Source of the DNA: DATATV01 sp036268615
GTDB lineage: Bacteria > Actinomycetota > Actinomycetes > Mycobacteriales > Pseudonocardiaceae
DNA: 64,000 bases
Direction: 5' to 3'
NCBI GenBank assembly: GCA_036268615.1
Contig: DATATV010000060.1
Span: forward strand, 1 to 64,000
This document shows positions 7,962-16,602 of this stretch, piece after piece. A program made the translations under genes and the position numbers. Numbering within the stretch: position 1 is the first letter of the stretch; each line of letters opens with the position of its first letter. The notes under the pieces were generated by a model. The model saw only the letters and a program-made list of their open reading frames with translations, was not told the origin of the DNA and made no database searches.

Positions 7962-9188
7962 TCAGCGATAACTGACGTTATAGTGCTTTATTCCATTGAT
8001 CCAACCCGAGCGCAGCCGTTGGGGCGGGGCGACCTCACGGATGTCGGGCATGTGGTCGGCGATCGCGTTGAAGATCAGATCGATCTCCAGCCGCGCCAGG
8101 TTGGCACCCAGGCAGTAGTGCGCGCCGGTGCCACCGAAGCCAAGGTGCGGGTTGGGGTCCCGGGTGATGTCGAAGGTGTACGGGTCGTCGAACACGTCCT
8201 CGTCGAAGTTGGCCGAGCTGTAGAACATGCCGACCCGCTGACCCTTCTTGATCGGCACCCCACCCAGCTCGGTGTCCCGGGTCGTGGTGCGCTGGAAGGT
8301 CATCACCGGCGTGCCCCAGCGGACGATCTCGTCGGCTGCCGACACCGGTCGCTCGGCCTTGTAGCGCTCCCACTGCTCCGGGTTGCTCAGCAGCGCGTGC
8401 ATACCGTGGCTGATCGCGTTGCGGGTGGTCTCGTTGCCGGCAACAGCCAGCAGCAGCACGAACAGGCCGAACTGGTCATCGGACAGCGCGCAGCCGTTCA
8501 GGTCGGCCTGGGTGAGCGTGGTGACGATGTCGTCCATCGGACAGCGCCTGCGCTCCTCGGCGACCTTCATCGCGTAACCGATGAGCTCGACCGACGCGGC
8601 GATGCCGTCGGCCTGGTACTCGTCGTCGTCCTGGCCGATCATCTGGTTGGACCACTCGAAGATCTTCTTGCGATCCTCCTGCGGCACACCGAGCAACTCG
8701 GCGATCGCCTGCAGCGGCAGTTCGCACGCCACGTCGGCGACGAAGTCGCCCGAGCCACGGGCCGCGGCCTCCGACACGATCCGGCCGGCCCACTCGGCGA
8801 GCGTGTCGCGCAGGCCGTTGATCGCCCTCGGCGTGAAGCCCTTGGCCACGATGCCACGGAGCTGGGTGTGTTCCGGCGGGTCCATGTTGAGCATGATCAT
8901 CCGCTGCATGTCGATGTTCTGCCGCGGGATGCCGTCCTTGTAGCGGATGATCGCGCCGTTCTCCCACGACGAGTAGACCTCGCTGTTGCGGGAGATCTCC
9001 TTGACGTCGGCGTACTTGGTGACCACCCAGTAGCCCTCGTCCGCGAAGCCGCCGACCGAGGTCGGCTTGGGGTTCCACCAGATCGGCGCGGTGCGGCGCA
9101 GCTCAGCGAACTCGCGCACCGGAATCCGCTCGACATACAGGTCGGGGTCGGTGAAGTCGAAGCCCTGCGGGATGGTCGACTCGGCCAC
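7962..9188 (-). CDS. cyp125: Steroid C26-monooxygenase CYP125
   Basis: A 408-residue P450 that oxidises the terminal methyl (C26/27) of cholest-4-en-3-one or related sterols to the acid, the entry step of side-chain degradation. Visible motifs: I-helix AVAGNETTRN, ExxR in DEIVRWG, and the heme loop FGGTGAHYCLGANLA with ligand Cys359. The N-terminal FDFTDPDLYVERIPVREFAELR and the SWENGAIIRY segment are typical of CYP125A. A perfect KstR site lies 32 bases upstream and fadA5 is divergent, as in mycobacteria (Rv3545c/Rv3546). Electrons must come from a ferredoxin and reductase not seen here. Confidence 0.96.
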   Translation of the reverse strand: MAESTIPQGFDFTDPDLYVERIPVREFAELRRTAPIWWNPKPTSVGGFADEGYWVVTKYADVKEISRNSEVYSSWENGAIIRYKDGIPRQNIDMQRMIMLNMDPPEHTQLRGIVAKGFTPRAINGLRDTLAEWAGRIVSEAAARGSGDFVADVACELPLQAIAELLGVPQEDRKKIFEWSNQMIGQDDDEYQADGIAASVELIGYAMKVAEERRRCPMDDIVTTLTQADLNGCALSDDQFGLFVLLLAVAGNETTRNAISHGMHALLSNPEQWERYKAERPVSAADEIVRWGTPVMTFQRTTTRDTELGGVPIKKGQRVGMFYSSANFDEDVFDDPYTFDITRDPNPHLGFGGTGAHYCLGANLARLEIDLIFNAIADHMPDIREVAPPQRLRSGWINGIKHYNVSYR

Positions 9189-9220
9189 GGCTTCCTCCTC
9201 GTCAGCGTCGGTCCGTTACA

Positions 9221-9234
9221 TGGAACGTGTTCTA
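9221..9234. promoter_or_regulatory. KstR operator, full match, cyp125 side
   Basis: TggAACgtGTTctA matches TnnAACnnGTTnnA fully. It lies 32 bases before the cyp125 start and is one of two sites in the 210-base divergent cyp125-fadA5 region. Confidence 0.83.
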
Positions 9235-9344
9235 TCGAGGATTCAAGCATACAGTGTTAACTAAGAGAAGACCCTGGTCTGAGATCATTCGTCCGCACCG
9301 GTCAAGTCAACGCCCGCAACACAACCGGAGCCCTTGCCCATATA

Positions 9345-9358
9345 GAGAACCTGTTCTA
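9345..9358. promoter_or_regulatory. KstR operator, one mismatch, fadA5 side
   Basis: GagAACctGTTctA keeps the AACnnGTT core and distal A, with G for the first T. It lies 40 bases before fadA5. The rest of the 9235-9398 stretch is AT-richer DNA with no open frame of note. Confidence 0.75.
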
Positions 9359-9398
9359 TTTTCGACGTCTGGTTGTTCGGTCATGGACGGAGGTTCCG

Positions 9399-10559
9399 GT
9401 GGGCGATCCGGTACTCGTGGACGCGGTCCGCACCCCGATCGGCAGGCGCGGCGGCTGGTTGTCCGGGCTGCATCCGGCCGAGTTGCTCGGCCAGGCGCAA
9501 CGCGCGCTGCTGGCCCGGTCCGATCTGGACCCCACGCTGGTCGAACAGGTCGTCGGCGGCTGCGTGACGCAGGCCGGCGAGCAGGCGGGCAACGTCACCC
9601 GGACCGCCTGGTTGCACGCCGGCCTGCCCTATCAGACCGGCTGCCAGACCGTGGACGCCCAGTGCGGCTCGGCCCAGCAGGCCACCCACCTGGTCGCCGG
9701 CCTGATCGCGGCCGGCGCGATCGACGTCGGCATCGCGTGCGGGGTGGAGGCGATGAGCCGGGTGCCGCTGGGCGCCAACGTCGGCGAGATCGGCAGGCCG
9801 CGCCCGTCGTCCTGGGACATCGACCTGCCCAACCAGTTCGCCGCGGCCGAACGGATCGCGGTGCGCCGTGGTCTGTCCCGCGAGGAGATCGACCTGTTCG
9901 GCGTGCGCTCGCAGGCGAAGGCGGCGCGGGCCTGGACGGAGGGCCGGTTCGACCGTGAGGTCGCCCCGGTCGACGTGCCGGTCCTGGACGAGAGCGGGCA
10001 GCCGACCGGGGAGACCCGCGTGGTCGATCGTGACCAGGGCCTGCGCGAGACGAGCCTGGAAGGACTGGCCCGGCTCAACCCGGTGCTGGAGGGCGGCGTG
10101 CACACCGCGGGCACGTCCTCACAGATCTCCGACGGCGCCGCCGCCGTGCTGCTGATGGACTCCGACCGGGCCCGCGCGCTGGGGCTGCTCCCCCGGGCCC
10201 GGATCGTGGCCCAGTGCCTGGTCGGCGCGGAGCCCTACTACCACCTGGACGGCCCGATCCAGGCCACCGAGCGGGTGTTGGCCCGCAGCGGGATGAAGAT
10301 CGGCGACCTGGACCTGTTCGAGGTGAACGAGGCGTTCGCGTCGGTCGTGCTGTCCTGGGCGAGCGTGCACCAACCCGAGCTGGACCGGGTGAACGCCAAC
10401 GGCGGTGCGATCGCACTGGGCCACCCCGTCGGTTCGACCGGCGCCCGGCTGATCACCACCGCGCTGCACGAACTGGAGCGGCGGGACGCGTCCACCGCGC
10501 TGATCGCCATGTGTGCCGGTGGAGCCCTGTCCACCGGCACCATCCTGGAACGAATCTAG
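9399..10559 (+). CDS. fadA5: Steroid side-chain thiolase FadA5
   Basis: A 386-residue thiolase that cleaves 3,22-dioxo-4-cholen-24-oyl-CoA with CoA, releasing acetyl-CoA. The catalytic triad is visible: Cys89 in DAQCGSAQQ, His342 in ALGHPVGSTG and Cys372 in IAMCAGGA; the NEAF motif sits near residue 309. The start is GTG 9399, supported by GGAGG 5 bases upstream; an out-of-frame ATG at 9383 is discarded. It is divergent from cyp125 as Rv3546 is from Rv3545c. The stop is directly followed by the stop of the convergent DHFR-like gene, with no spacer. Confidence 0.95.
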   Translation: MGDPVLVDAVRTPIGRRGGWLSGLHPAELLGQAQRALLARSDLDPTLVEQVVGGCVTQAGEQAGNVTRTAWLHAGLPYQTGCQTVDAQCGSAQQATHLVAGLIAAGAIDVGIACGVEAMSRVPLGANVGEIGRPRPSSWDIDLPNQFAAAERIAVRRGLSREEIDLFGVRSQAKAARAWTEGRFDREVAPVDVPVLDESGQPTGETRVVDRDQGLRETSLEGLARLNPVLEGGVHTAGTSSQISDGAAAVLLMDSDRARALGLLPRARIVAQCLVGAEPYYHLDGPIQATERVLARSGMKIGDLDLFEVNEAFASVVLSWASVHQPELDRVNANGGAIALGHPVGSTGARLITTALHELERRDASTALIAMCAGGALSTGTILERI

Positions 10560-11111
10560 CTACTGCTTGATCTGGTAGGACAGGATCGCGATGCCGTTCT
10601 TCAGCGTGGTCGTGTCGACCAGGTCGAACCTGGCCTGTTGGCTCGGCCGGAACAGCAGGTCCGCCCCGCCCGCGACACCGACGAAGAACGGGTGCACCCA
10701 CAGGCGCAGTTCGTCCAGCAGGCCGTTGGCCAGCAGCGTGTAGGACACCTCGCCGAAGCCGTACTGCACGATGTCCCCGCCCGGCTCGTCCTTGAGCCGC
10801 TTGATCTCGGCGACCAGGTCGTCGCTGATCACCGTCGTGTTGTTCCACTCCGGCGCGGTCAGCGTGGTGGAGGCGACGTACTTGGCCATGCTGTTGATCT
10901 TGTCACTGTACGGGTCACCGGATCTGGCCGACCACACCGATGCGAAGCCGTCGTAGGTGTGCCGCCCCATCAGCACCGCGTCGCAGGACTGGAGCAGGTC
11001 GTTCTGGATGGTGAAGGAGTTCTCGTCCTGGACTTCACTGACCGGCCAGTCCTGCGGGTTCTGGATGACACCGTCGAGCGTGATGTAGGTCGAGTTGATG
11101 ATGCGTCGCAT
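10560..11111 (-). CDS. Dihydrofolate reductase-like (RibD C-terminal) protein
   Basis: 183 residues with the RibD_C/DHFR-like fold: start INSTYITLDGVIQNP, middle LMGRHTYDGFASVW, and an NADPH-loop-like YGFGEVSYTLLANGL. These single-domain proteins are common in actinomycetes; some give methotrexate-type phenotypes, but most have no known substrate. The ATG at 11111 has GAGGAG in front. The gene lies 30 bases downstream of a flavin oxidase on the same strand and may be co-transcribed with it. It is not part of known steroid pathways. Confidence 0.85.
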   Translation of the reverse strand: MRRIINSTYITLDGVIQNPQDWPVSEVQDENSFTIQNDLLQSCDAVLMGRHTYDGFASVWSARSGDPYSDKINSMAKYVASTTLTAPEWNNTTVISDDLVAEIKRLKDEPGGDIVQYGFGEVSYTLLANGLLDELRLWVHPFFVGVAGGADLLFRPSQQARFDLVDTTTLKNGIAILSYQIKQ

Positions 11112-11141
11112 GTCCGTACTCCTCGGATCGTGTCGGGACGT

Positions 11142-12485
11142 TCAGTTGGTGGGTCGGATGTTGTGATTCAGGTGGAAGATGTTGTGCGGGTCGAAGCTGT
11201 CCTTCAACGCGGTCAGCCGGGCCAGCTTGGCCGGCGGGTAGGCCCGCCGAACGCCTTCGGCCCCGTCGTCGCTCAGCGCGTTGACGTACACCCCGCTGGC
11301 AAAGGGTTCGAGCGCCGCGCCGGCTCGCCGGGCGAGGGCGATCCTGGCCTGGTCCTCAGCGGGGTCGGTCCAACTGATGCCGGCACCGTACTCGAACAGC
11401 GTGCCCCGGTGGCTGAACGCGGCGTCCGCGTCGGGCACGTCGCCGATGGCCCCGCCGTAGGCCTGCAACCCGACGTTGGGCAGGTCCGGCTGGTAACCGT
11501 CCACGCTGCCGCGCAACAGGAATGCCTTGATCGCCTGGTCGGGCAGGGCGCGCAGGTAGTGGCCCTTGGAGTACCGACGCAGCGCGTGCCGGCCGGCGGT
11601 GTCGTCCCGGGTCTGTAGTTCGACATAGGACAGCTCGGACACCCGCTCGGCGGTCGGCCGGCCCAGCGCCCGCATCCCCGGCAGCAGCGATCGGCCCTCG
11701 GCCGGATCACCGACCCAGACGAAGCCCAGGGTGGCCTTTCCGGTGCTGACCGACGCGGTGAACGTGGCCGCTCGGGGCGAGGTGACCTGGAGGTCCCGCC
11801 AGGCACACATCGCCGGCTGCGCGCGGTCGAGCGGGAAGTCGTATTCGACGGTCAGCGTGCGGGTGCCGACCCGGTGCAGCCGGAACTCGAACTCGGTCAC
11901 CACACCGAAGTTCCCACCCCCTCCCCGCAGTCCCCAGAACAGCTCCGGATTCTCGGTGCGACTGGCCCGGACCACCGCGCCCTCCGCCGTCACCATCTCG
12001 AACGAGACGACGTTGTCGCAGGCCAGCCCGTACTGCCGAGCCAACCAGCCCATTCCGCCGCCGAGCGTCAGGCCGCCGACACCGGTGTGCGAGACGTTTC
12101 CGGCGGTGGTCGCCAGGCCGTAACGCTGCGCGGCGCGGTCCAACTCGCCCAGCAGCGCGCCGCCCTGCACCCAGGCCCGGCGGCGGGCCGGATCGACCCG
12201 GACCCGACCCATCGGGGTCAGGTCGATCATCAGTCCGTCCGCCGGCACAGCCAGGCCGAGCGCACTGTGCCCGCCGCACCGAATGCCGATCTCCAGGTTC
12301 TGTTCGCGGGCGGTGCGCACCGCGGTCACCACGTCGCCGACACCGGCGCAGCGCACGATCAGCCGCGGCCGTCGGTCGACCATCGCATTCCATACCGTGC
12401 GTGCTTCGTCGAATCCCGCGTCGCCGGGAACGAGCAGTTCGCCGTCCAGCCGGTCCGCGGTGCGGTTCGTGGTCGCTGTGGTCAT
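11142..12485 (-). CDS. FAD-linked oxidoreductase, berberine-bridge type
   Basis: 447 residues with an FAD_binding_4 (PCMH) domain at about 35-200 and a C-terminal BBE segment (AYPPAKLARL to FDPHNIFHLNHNI). IRCGGHSALG carries the histidine that usually binds FAD covalently; the second covalent cysteine of two-link members is not clear here. Such enzymes oxidise alcohols, sugars or natural products with O2. It is divergent from the MocR regulator 47 bases away, so that regulator may control it. The substrate is unknown. Confidence 0.87.
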   Translation of the reverse strand: MTTATTNRTADRLDGELLVPGDAGFDEARTVWNAMVDRRPRLIVRCAGVGDVVTAVRTAREQNLEIGIRCGGHSALGLAVPADGLMIDLTPMGRVRVDPARRRAWVQGGALLGELDRAAQRYGLATTAGNVSHTGVGGLTLGGGMGWLARQYGLACDNVVSFEMVTAEGAVVRASRTENPELFWGLRGGGGNFGVVTEFEFRLHRVGTRTLTVEYDFPLDRAQPAMCAWRDLQVTSPRAATFTASVSTGKATLGFVWVGDPAEGRSLLPGMRALGRPTAERVSELSYVELQTRDDTAGRHALRRYSKGHYLRALPDQAIKAFLLRGSVDGYQPDLPNVGLQAYGGAIGDVPDADAAFSHRGTLFEYGAGISWTDPAEDQARIALARRAGAALEPFASGVYVNALSDDGAEGVRRAYPPAKLARLTALKDSFDPHNIFHLNHNIRPTN

Positions 12486-12495
12486 GGGCGAAAGC

Positions 12496-12524
12496 CTGAC
12501 AGGAACCGGTATGCCCGATAAGGT
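12496..12524 (+). promoter_or_regulatory. Sigma-70-like promoter of the MocR gene
   Basis: CTGACA (12496-12501) and TAAGGT (12519-12524) are 17 bases apart. Transcription would begin about 7 bases downstream, next to the ATG at 12533, which has no ribosome site. A leaderless transcript is therefore likely. It lies in the 47-base divergent region and may be autoregulated. Confidence 0.5.
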
Positions 12525-12532
12525 CCAATCCG

Positions 12533-13954
12533 ATGGCCGAATCCAGGACCAATTCCGGACGCGCGAGCGATCTGCTCATCGAGCTGATTCGCGGCGGGCC
12601 CGTCCCGCTGCACCGGCAGATCGAGATCTCCATCCGGGACGACATCCGCTCCGGCCGGCTGCCGCTGGGTTCCGCGCTGCCGCCCACCCGTACCATCGCC
12701 GCCGACCTCGGCGTGTCCCGTGGGGTGATTGTCGAGGCGTACCAACAACTTGTCGCCGAGGGCTACCTGAGCAGCCAGGTCGGCGGCTACACCCAGGTGG
12801 CGATCGGCCCGCCGCCCACGGCGACCCCGCCCCGGCCGGTACCCGCACCGCCGCCGCGCATCGACTTCCGTTACGGCCGCGCCGATGTGGCCCAGTTTCC
12901 CCGGGCTGCCTGGCTGCGCTCCGCCCGTGCCGTGCTCACCGAGGCCCCCAACGACCGGTTCAACTATCTCAGCGGCCGGGGCGTGCCGGAGTTGCACCAG
13001 GCGTTGGCCGACTACCTCAACCGGGTGCGCGGCACCTCGGCCACGCCCGAGGAAGTGGTGATCTGCAACGGTTACGCGCAGGGCATCGCGCTGCTGACCC
13101 AGGTGTTGGCCAAGAACGGCGCGAAGCGGATCGCCGTGGAGGACCCGTGTTCGGACGACGACGCCCGGGTGTGCGCGGTGTCGGCGGGGCTGGAGGTGGT
13201 CGGCATCCCGGTCGACCAGGACGGTATCCGGGTGTCGGCGCTGGTCCGGTCCGACGCGGACGCGGTCGTGCTGACGCCCTCCCACCAGTGGCCGACCGGC
13301 GCCGTGCTGTCCGCCGAGTCGCGCGCGGCCGTGTTGCGCTGGGCGCGGGAGCGCGGCGCGCTGGTCATCGAGGACGACTACGACGCGGAGTACCGCTACG
13401 ACCGGGCGCCGGTCGGCGCGTTGCAGGGCCTCGCCCCCGAACAGGTCGTTTATGCCGGTACGGCAAGCAAAACCCTCGCACCCGGACTACGCCTCGGCTG
13501 GCTGCTCGTGCCCCGCGGGCTGCTCGACGACGTGGTCGAGGCCAAGGTCGCCGCGGACCGCGGTTCCCCTGCCCTGGACCAACTCGTATTCGCCGACTTC
13601 CTCACCCGCGGCGAGTTCGACCGGCACCTGCGCCGGATGCGACCCGTCTACCGACGCCGCCGCGACGCGCTGCTGGCCGCACTGCGCGAGCGCGCCCCGG
13701 ACCTGCGGCCGGCCGGCATCTCCGCCGGCTTCCACCTGGTCACCTGGTTGCCGTCGGACCTCGCGGAGGACGCCGTCGTCCGCACCGCCGCGCGGCGCGG
13801 GCTGGGCGTCTACGGCGTCACGCCCTACCGGATAGCGGCGGGCGAGCCGGGTCTGCTGTTCGGCTACGCCGGTCTCACCGAGCCCACCATCACCGAGGGC
13901 ATCGGCCTACTGGCCGAGGTCATCGCCGAGATTCGATCCGCTCAGGCGCCATAA
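12533..13954 (+). CDS. MocR/PdxR-family transcriptional regulator
   Basis: 473 residues: a GntR-type winged helix at about 15-90 (PPTRTIAADLGVSRGVIVEAY) joined by a proline-rich linker (PPPTATPPRPVPAPPP) to an aminotransferase-like domain. The PLP lysine is Lys313 in TASKTLAPGLRLGW, and DDYDAEYRYD is also present. MocR proteins sense PLP or amino-donor ligands. Likely targets are the divergent oxidase/DHFR-like genes and itself. It overlaps the convergent SDR gene by 13 bases. Confidence 0.92.
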   Translation: MAESRTNSGRASDLLIELIRGGPVPLHRQIEISIRDDIRSGRLPLGSALPPTRTIAADLGVSRGVIVEAYQQLVAEGYLSSQVGGYTQVAIGPPPTATPPRPVPAPPPRIDFRYGRADVAQFPRAAWLRSARAVLTEAPNDRFNYLSGRGVPELHQALADYLNRVRGTSATPEEVVICNGYAQGIALLTQVLAKNGAKRIAVEDPCSDDDARVCAVSAGLEVVGIPVDQDGIRVSALVRSDADAVVLTPSHQWPTGAVLSAESRAAVLRWARERGALVIEDDYDAEYRYDRAPVGALQGLAPEQVVYAGTASKTLAPGLRLGWLLVPRGLLDDVVEAKVAADRGSPALDQLVFADFLTRGEFDRHLRRMRPVYRRRRDALLAALRERAPDLRPAGISAGFHLVTWLPSDLAEDAVVRTAARRGLGVYGVTPYRIAAGEPGLLFGYAGLTEPTITEGIGLLAEVIAEIRSAQAP

Positions 13955-14847
13955 ACCGGTTCGGCCTCCACCGCCTCGGCCAGCAACTCCCCGACCACCG
14001 AGCCGAGTTCGGCCGGCTGCCACCGGTCGCCCTTGTCCACCGACGGGCCGGCCCGCCAGCCCTGTGCCAGCGACACCCGGCCGCCCTCCACCTCGAACAC
14101 CCGGCCGGTGACCGCGTCGGACTCGGTGCTGCCCAACCAGACCACCAGCGGGGACACGTTGTCCGGGGCCATCGTGTCGAAACCGGCCGAGGGCAGCGAC
14201 ATCTGCTCGGCGAAGGTCTGCTCGGTCATCCTGGTCCGGGCGGCCGGCGCGATCGCGTTCACGGTGACCCCGTAGCGGGCCAGTTCGGCCGCGGCCACCA
14301 GGGTCAGTCCGAGGATGCCGGCCTTGGCCGCCGAGTAGTTGGCCTGCCCGATGCTGCCCCGCAGGCCGGCGCCCGAACTGGTGTTGATCACCCGGCCGTG
14401 CACGTCCGCGCCGGCCTTGCTGCGCGCCCGCCAGTGCGCGGCCGCGTGCCGTAGCGGCGCGAAGTGCCCGGTCAGGTGCACCCGGAGAACCGCGTCCCAC
14501 TCCTGTTCGGCGGTGTTCACCAGCATCCGGTCACGCACGAAGCCTGCGTTGTTCACCAGCACGTCCAGCCGGCCGAACTCAGCCACCGCGGTGTCGACAA
14601 GCCTTGCCGCACCGGCAAAATCGGCCACGTCGTCGGTGTTGGCCAGCGCCTGGCCGCCGGCCGCGCGGATCGCCGCGGCCACCTGTTCGGCCGGTCCGAC
14701 GCTCGGCCCACTGCCGTCCGCGGCCAGCCCGGCGTCGTTGACCACCACCGAGGCGCCCTGCGCGGCGAAGGCCAGCGCGTGCGCGCGGCCGATACCGCGA
14801 CCGGCGCCGGTCACGATGACCACCCGGTCCGTGCCCAAGCCTGTCAT
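13942..14847 (-). CDS. Short-chain dehydrogenase/reductase, Rv3548c-like
   Basis: 301 residues. The cofactor loop TGAGRGIGRAH is near residue 13, NNAG near 92, and the catalytic Ser and YSAAK are near 140-160. The insert around residues 38-60 and the C-terminal extension resemble the dehydrogenase unit of MFE-2/17beta-HSD4. The M. tuberculosis counterpart lies in the KstR2 regulon and is taken to be a hydroxyacyl-CoA dehydrogenase. GAGGAG precedes ATG 14847. It is probably read with the upstream SDR from the 15810 promoter, though 162 bases separate them. The exact substrate is not known. Confidence 0.83.
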   Translation of the reverse strand: MTGLGTDRVVIVTGAGRGIGRAHALAFAAQGASVVVNDAGLAADGSGPSVGPAEQVAAAIRAAGGQALANTDDVADFAGAARLVDTAVAEFGRLDVLVNNAGFVRDRMLVNTAEQEWDAVLRVHLTGHFAPLRHAAAHWRARSKAGADVHGRVINTSSGAGLRGSIGQANYSAAKAGILGLTLVAAAELARYGVTVNAIAPAARTRMTEQTFAEQMSLPSAGFDTMAPDNVSPLVVWLGSTESDAVTGRVFEVEGGRVSLAQGWRAGPSVDKGDRWQPAELGSVVGELLAEAVEAEPVYGA

Positions 14848-15009
14848 TTAGAGCTCCTCACGCGATAACTGCTCGGCTCGCGGCGCCCAGGCACGCGATC
14901 TGCGGCGTTGTCGTCGGTCACCGTGGCTCCGCCACGGCTCCCTCCTCCGCCTTGCCGCTCACGCACCCGGACCCCACTCCCTGATCGAACGCCATCGTCT
15001 TGGGCGCTC
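14848..15009. other. 162-base non-coding spacer with hairpin between two SDR genes
   Basis: The spacer is unusually long for this packed operon. A perfect 7-pair hairpin CCGTGGC-tcc-GCCACGG lies at 14921-14937. The rest reads like a conserved intergenic element with no start codon and ribosome site. It may be a dispersed repeat or a processing/attenuation site; only a genome search can tell. Confidence 0.45.
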
Positions 15010-15798
15010 TTAGTCCTCCGCGTTGCTCGCCGCGAGATAGGCCGGTGACTCGCCTCCGCCGTGCGCGACCAGCGTCGCCCCGGAGACGTAGGACGCCAGC
15101 GGGGAGGCCAGAAACGCCGCGCAGGCCCCGATTTCGGCCGGTTCGGCGAGCCGACCCAGCGGCACGGTCGCGCCGACCCTGGCCACCCCGGCCTCGTCGC
15201 CGTAGTGCAGGTGCGCGGATTCGGTGCGCACCAGGCCGACGGCCAGCGAGTTGACCCGGACCTTGGGCGCCCACTCGACGGCGAGGGTGGCCGTCAGGCC
15301 GTCCAGCCCGGCCTTGGCCGCGCCGTAGGCCGCCGCGCCCGGGGACGGCCGTCGGCCGCTGACGCTGCTCACCATCACGATCGCCCCGCCGGTCGGCTGG
15401 TCCTGCATGACGGCGTTGGCCGCCTGGGCGACCAGCAGCGGAGCCAACAGGTTCAACTCGACGATCTTGGCGTGCAGGCGCGGTGACGCGTCCGCCGCGA
15501 GCGCGAACGGCGCTCCCCCGGCGTTGTTCACCAGCACGTCCAGCCGACCGTGCCGAGCCACTACCGTGTCCACCAGTTCACGCACCTGCTCCGCGTCCCG
15601 CACGTCGCAGGGCAGGAACTCGGCGCCGGTCACCGACTGCTCGTGCCGCGCACAGGTGACCACCGAGGCGCCGGCGGACTGAAAAGCCCGGGTGATCCCC
15701 AGCCCGACCCCGCGCACCCCACCGGTGACCAGCACGACCGCCCCGACCAGGCCGACATCGATCGCACTGAGCTGGGAACCTTCCGGCGGGAGCGGCAC
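15010..15798 (-). CDS. Short-chain dehydrogenase/reductase, Rv3549c-like
   Basis: 262 residues of classical SDR fold: LVTGGVRGVGLG near 23, NNAGGAPFA near 91, SSVSG and YGAAKAG near 143-160. By position (divergent from echA20) it matches Rv3549c, a KstR2-regulon SDR whose substrate in C/D-ring or side-chain metabolism is unsettled. The start is GTG 15798, 12 bases from the KstR2-like site. The ribosome site is weak, so a leaderless transcript is possible. Confidence 0.8.
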   Translation of the reverse strand: MPLPPEGSQLSAIDVGLVGAVVLVTGGVRGVGLGITRAFQSAGASVVTCARHEQSVTGAEFLPCDVRDAEQVRELVDTVVARHGRLDVLVNNAGGAPFALAADASPRLHAKIVELNLLAPLLVAQAANAVMQDQPTGGAIVMVSSVSGRRPSPGAAAYGAAKAGLDGLTATLAVEWAPKVRVNSLAVGLVRTESAHLHYGDEAGVARVGATVPLGRLAEPAEIGACAAFLASPLASYVSGATLVAHGGGESPAYLAASNAED

Positions 15799-15809
15799 CC
15801 TGCTAAGTT

Positions 15810-15827
15810 ACCAAGCAATCGCTAGGT
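15810..15827. promoter_or_regulatory. Degenerate KstR2-type operator
   Basis: The site reads ACCAAGC-aatc-GCTAGGT, an inverted repeat with one mismatch between arms. The left half equals the left half of the perfect KstR2 site at 26953 (ACCAAGC). The right half departs from CTTGnT. It lies midway between the divergent Rv3549c-like SDR and echA20. Confidence 0.55.
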
Positions 15828-15850
15828 TTGGAAGAAGGCGGGTACCGGGA

Positions 15851-16600
15851 GTGGGCATCTCCAGCACCATCGCCGAGACCGGCGTCGCCGTGGTCACCAT
15901 CGACTACCCACCGGTCAACGCGCTACCCGTGCGCGGCTGGTTCGACCTGGCCGACGCGGTGCTCGCGGCGGGACGGGACGAACGGACCCACGTGGTGGTG
16001 CTCCGCGCGGAGGGTCGCGGTTTCTGCGCCGGCGTGGACATCAAGGAGATCCAGCAGACCGACGGCCACACCGCGTTGGTCGGCGCGAACAGTGGCTGCG
16101 CGGCCGCGTTCGCCGCGGTGTACGACTGCGCGGTGCCGGTGATCGCGACGGTGCAGGGGTTCTGCCTCGGCGGCGGGGTGGGTCTGGTCGGCAACGCGGA
16201 CATCGTGATAGCCGCCCGGGACGCGACCTTCGGACTGCCCGAAGTGGACAGAGGCGCACTCGGCGCGGCCACCCACCTGGCCCGACTGGTGCCCGGACAC
16301 CTGATGCGCGCGCTCTACTACACCGCCCGCCGGATCGACGCGGAATCGTTGCGACAGCATGGTTCCGTGCTCGACGTGGTGGACCGGGACGAGCTGGACG
16401 CGGCCGCGCTCGCGGTGGCCGGCGAGATCGCCGCCAAGGACACCCGGGTGATCCGCAAGGCCAAGGAGGCGATCAACGGCATCGACCCGCAACAGGTGCA
16501 CCGCAGTTACCGCTACGAGCAGGGTTTCACCTTCGAGCTGAACCTGACCGGGGTGGCCGATGAGGCCCGGCAGGCGTTCCTGGACAACGGAAGGGACTGA
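15851..16600 (+). CDS. echA20: Ring-D-opening crotonase EchA20
   Basis: 249 residues, crotonase fold. In the C/D-ring pathway EchA20 hydrolytically opens ring D of the indene-carboxyl-CoA intermediate. GFCAGVDIKEIQ near 60 and GFCLGGGVGLVGNAD near 100 form the oxyanion region, and FGLPEVDRGALGAATHL keeps the second glutamate. Start GTG 15851 gives the length of Rv3550; the frame is open upstream through the operator region. It is first in a four-gene operon with ipdA, two bases before the ipdA start. Confidence 0.92.
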   Translation: MGISSTIAETGVAVVTIDYPPVNALPVRGWFDLADAVLAAGRDERTHVVVLRAEGRGFCAGVDIKEIQQTDGHTALVGANSGCAAAFAAVYDCAVPVIATVQGFCLGGGVGLVGNADIVIAARDATFGLPEVDRGALGAATHLARLVPGHLMRALYYTARRIDAESLRQHGSVLDVVDRDELDAAALAVAGEIAAKDTRVIRKAKEAINGIDPQQVHRSYRYEQGFTFELNLTGVADEARQAFLDNGRD

Positions 16601-16602
16601 CG

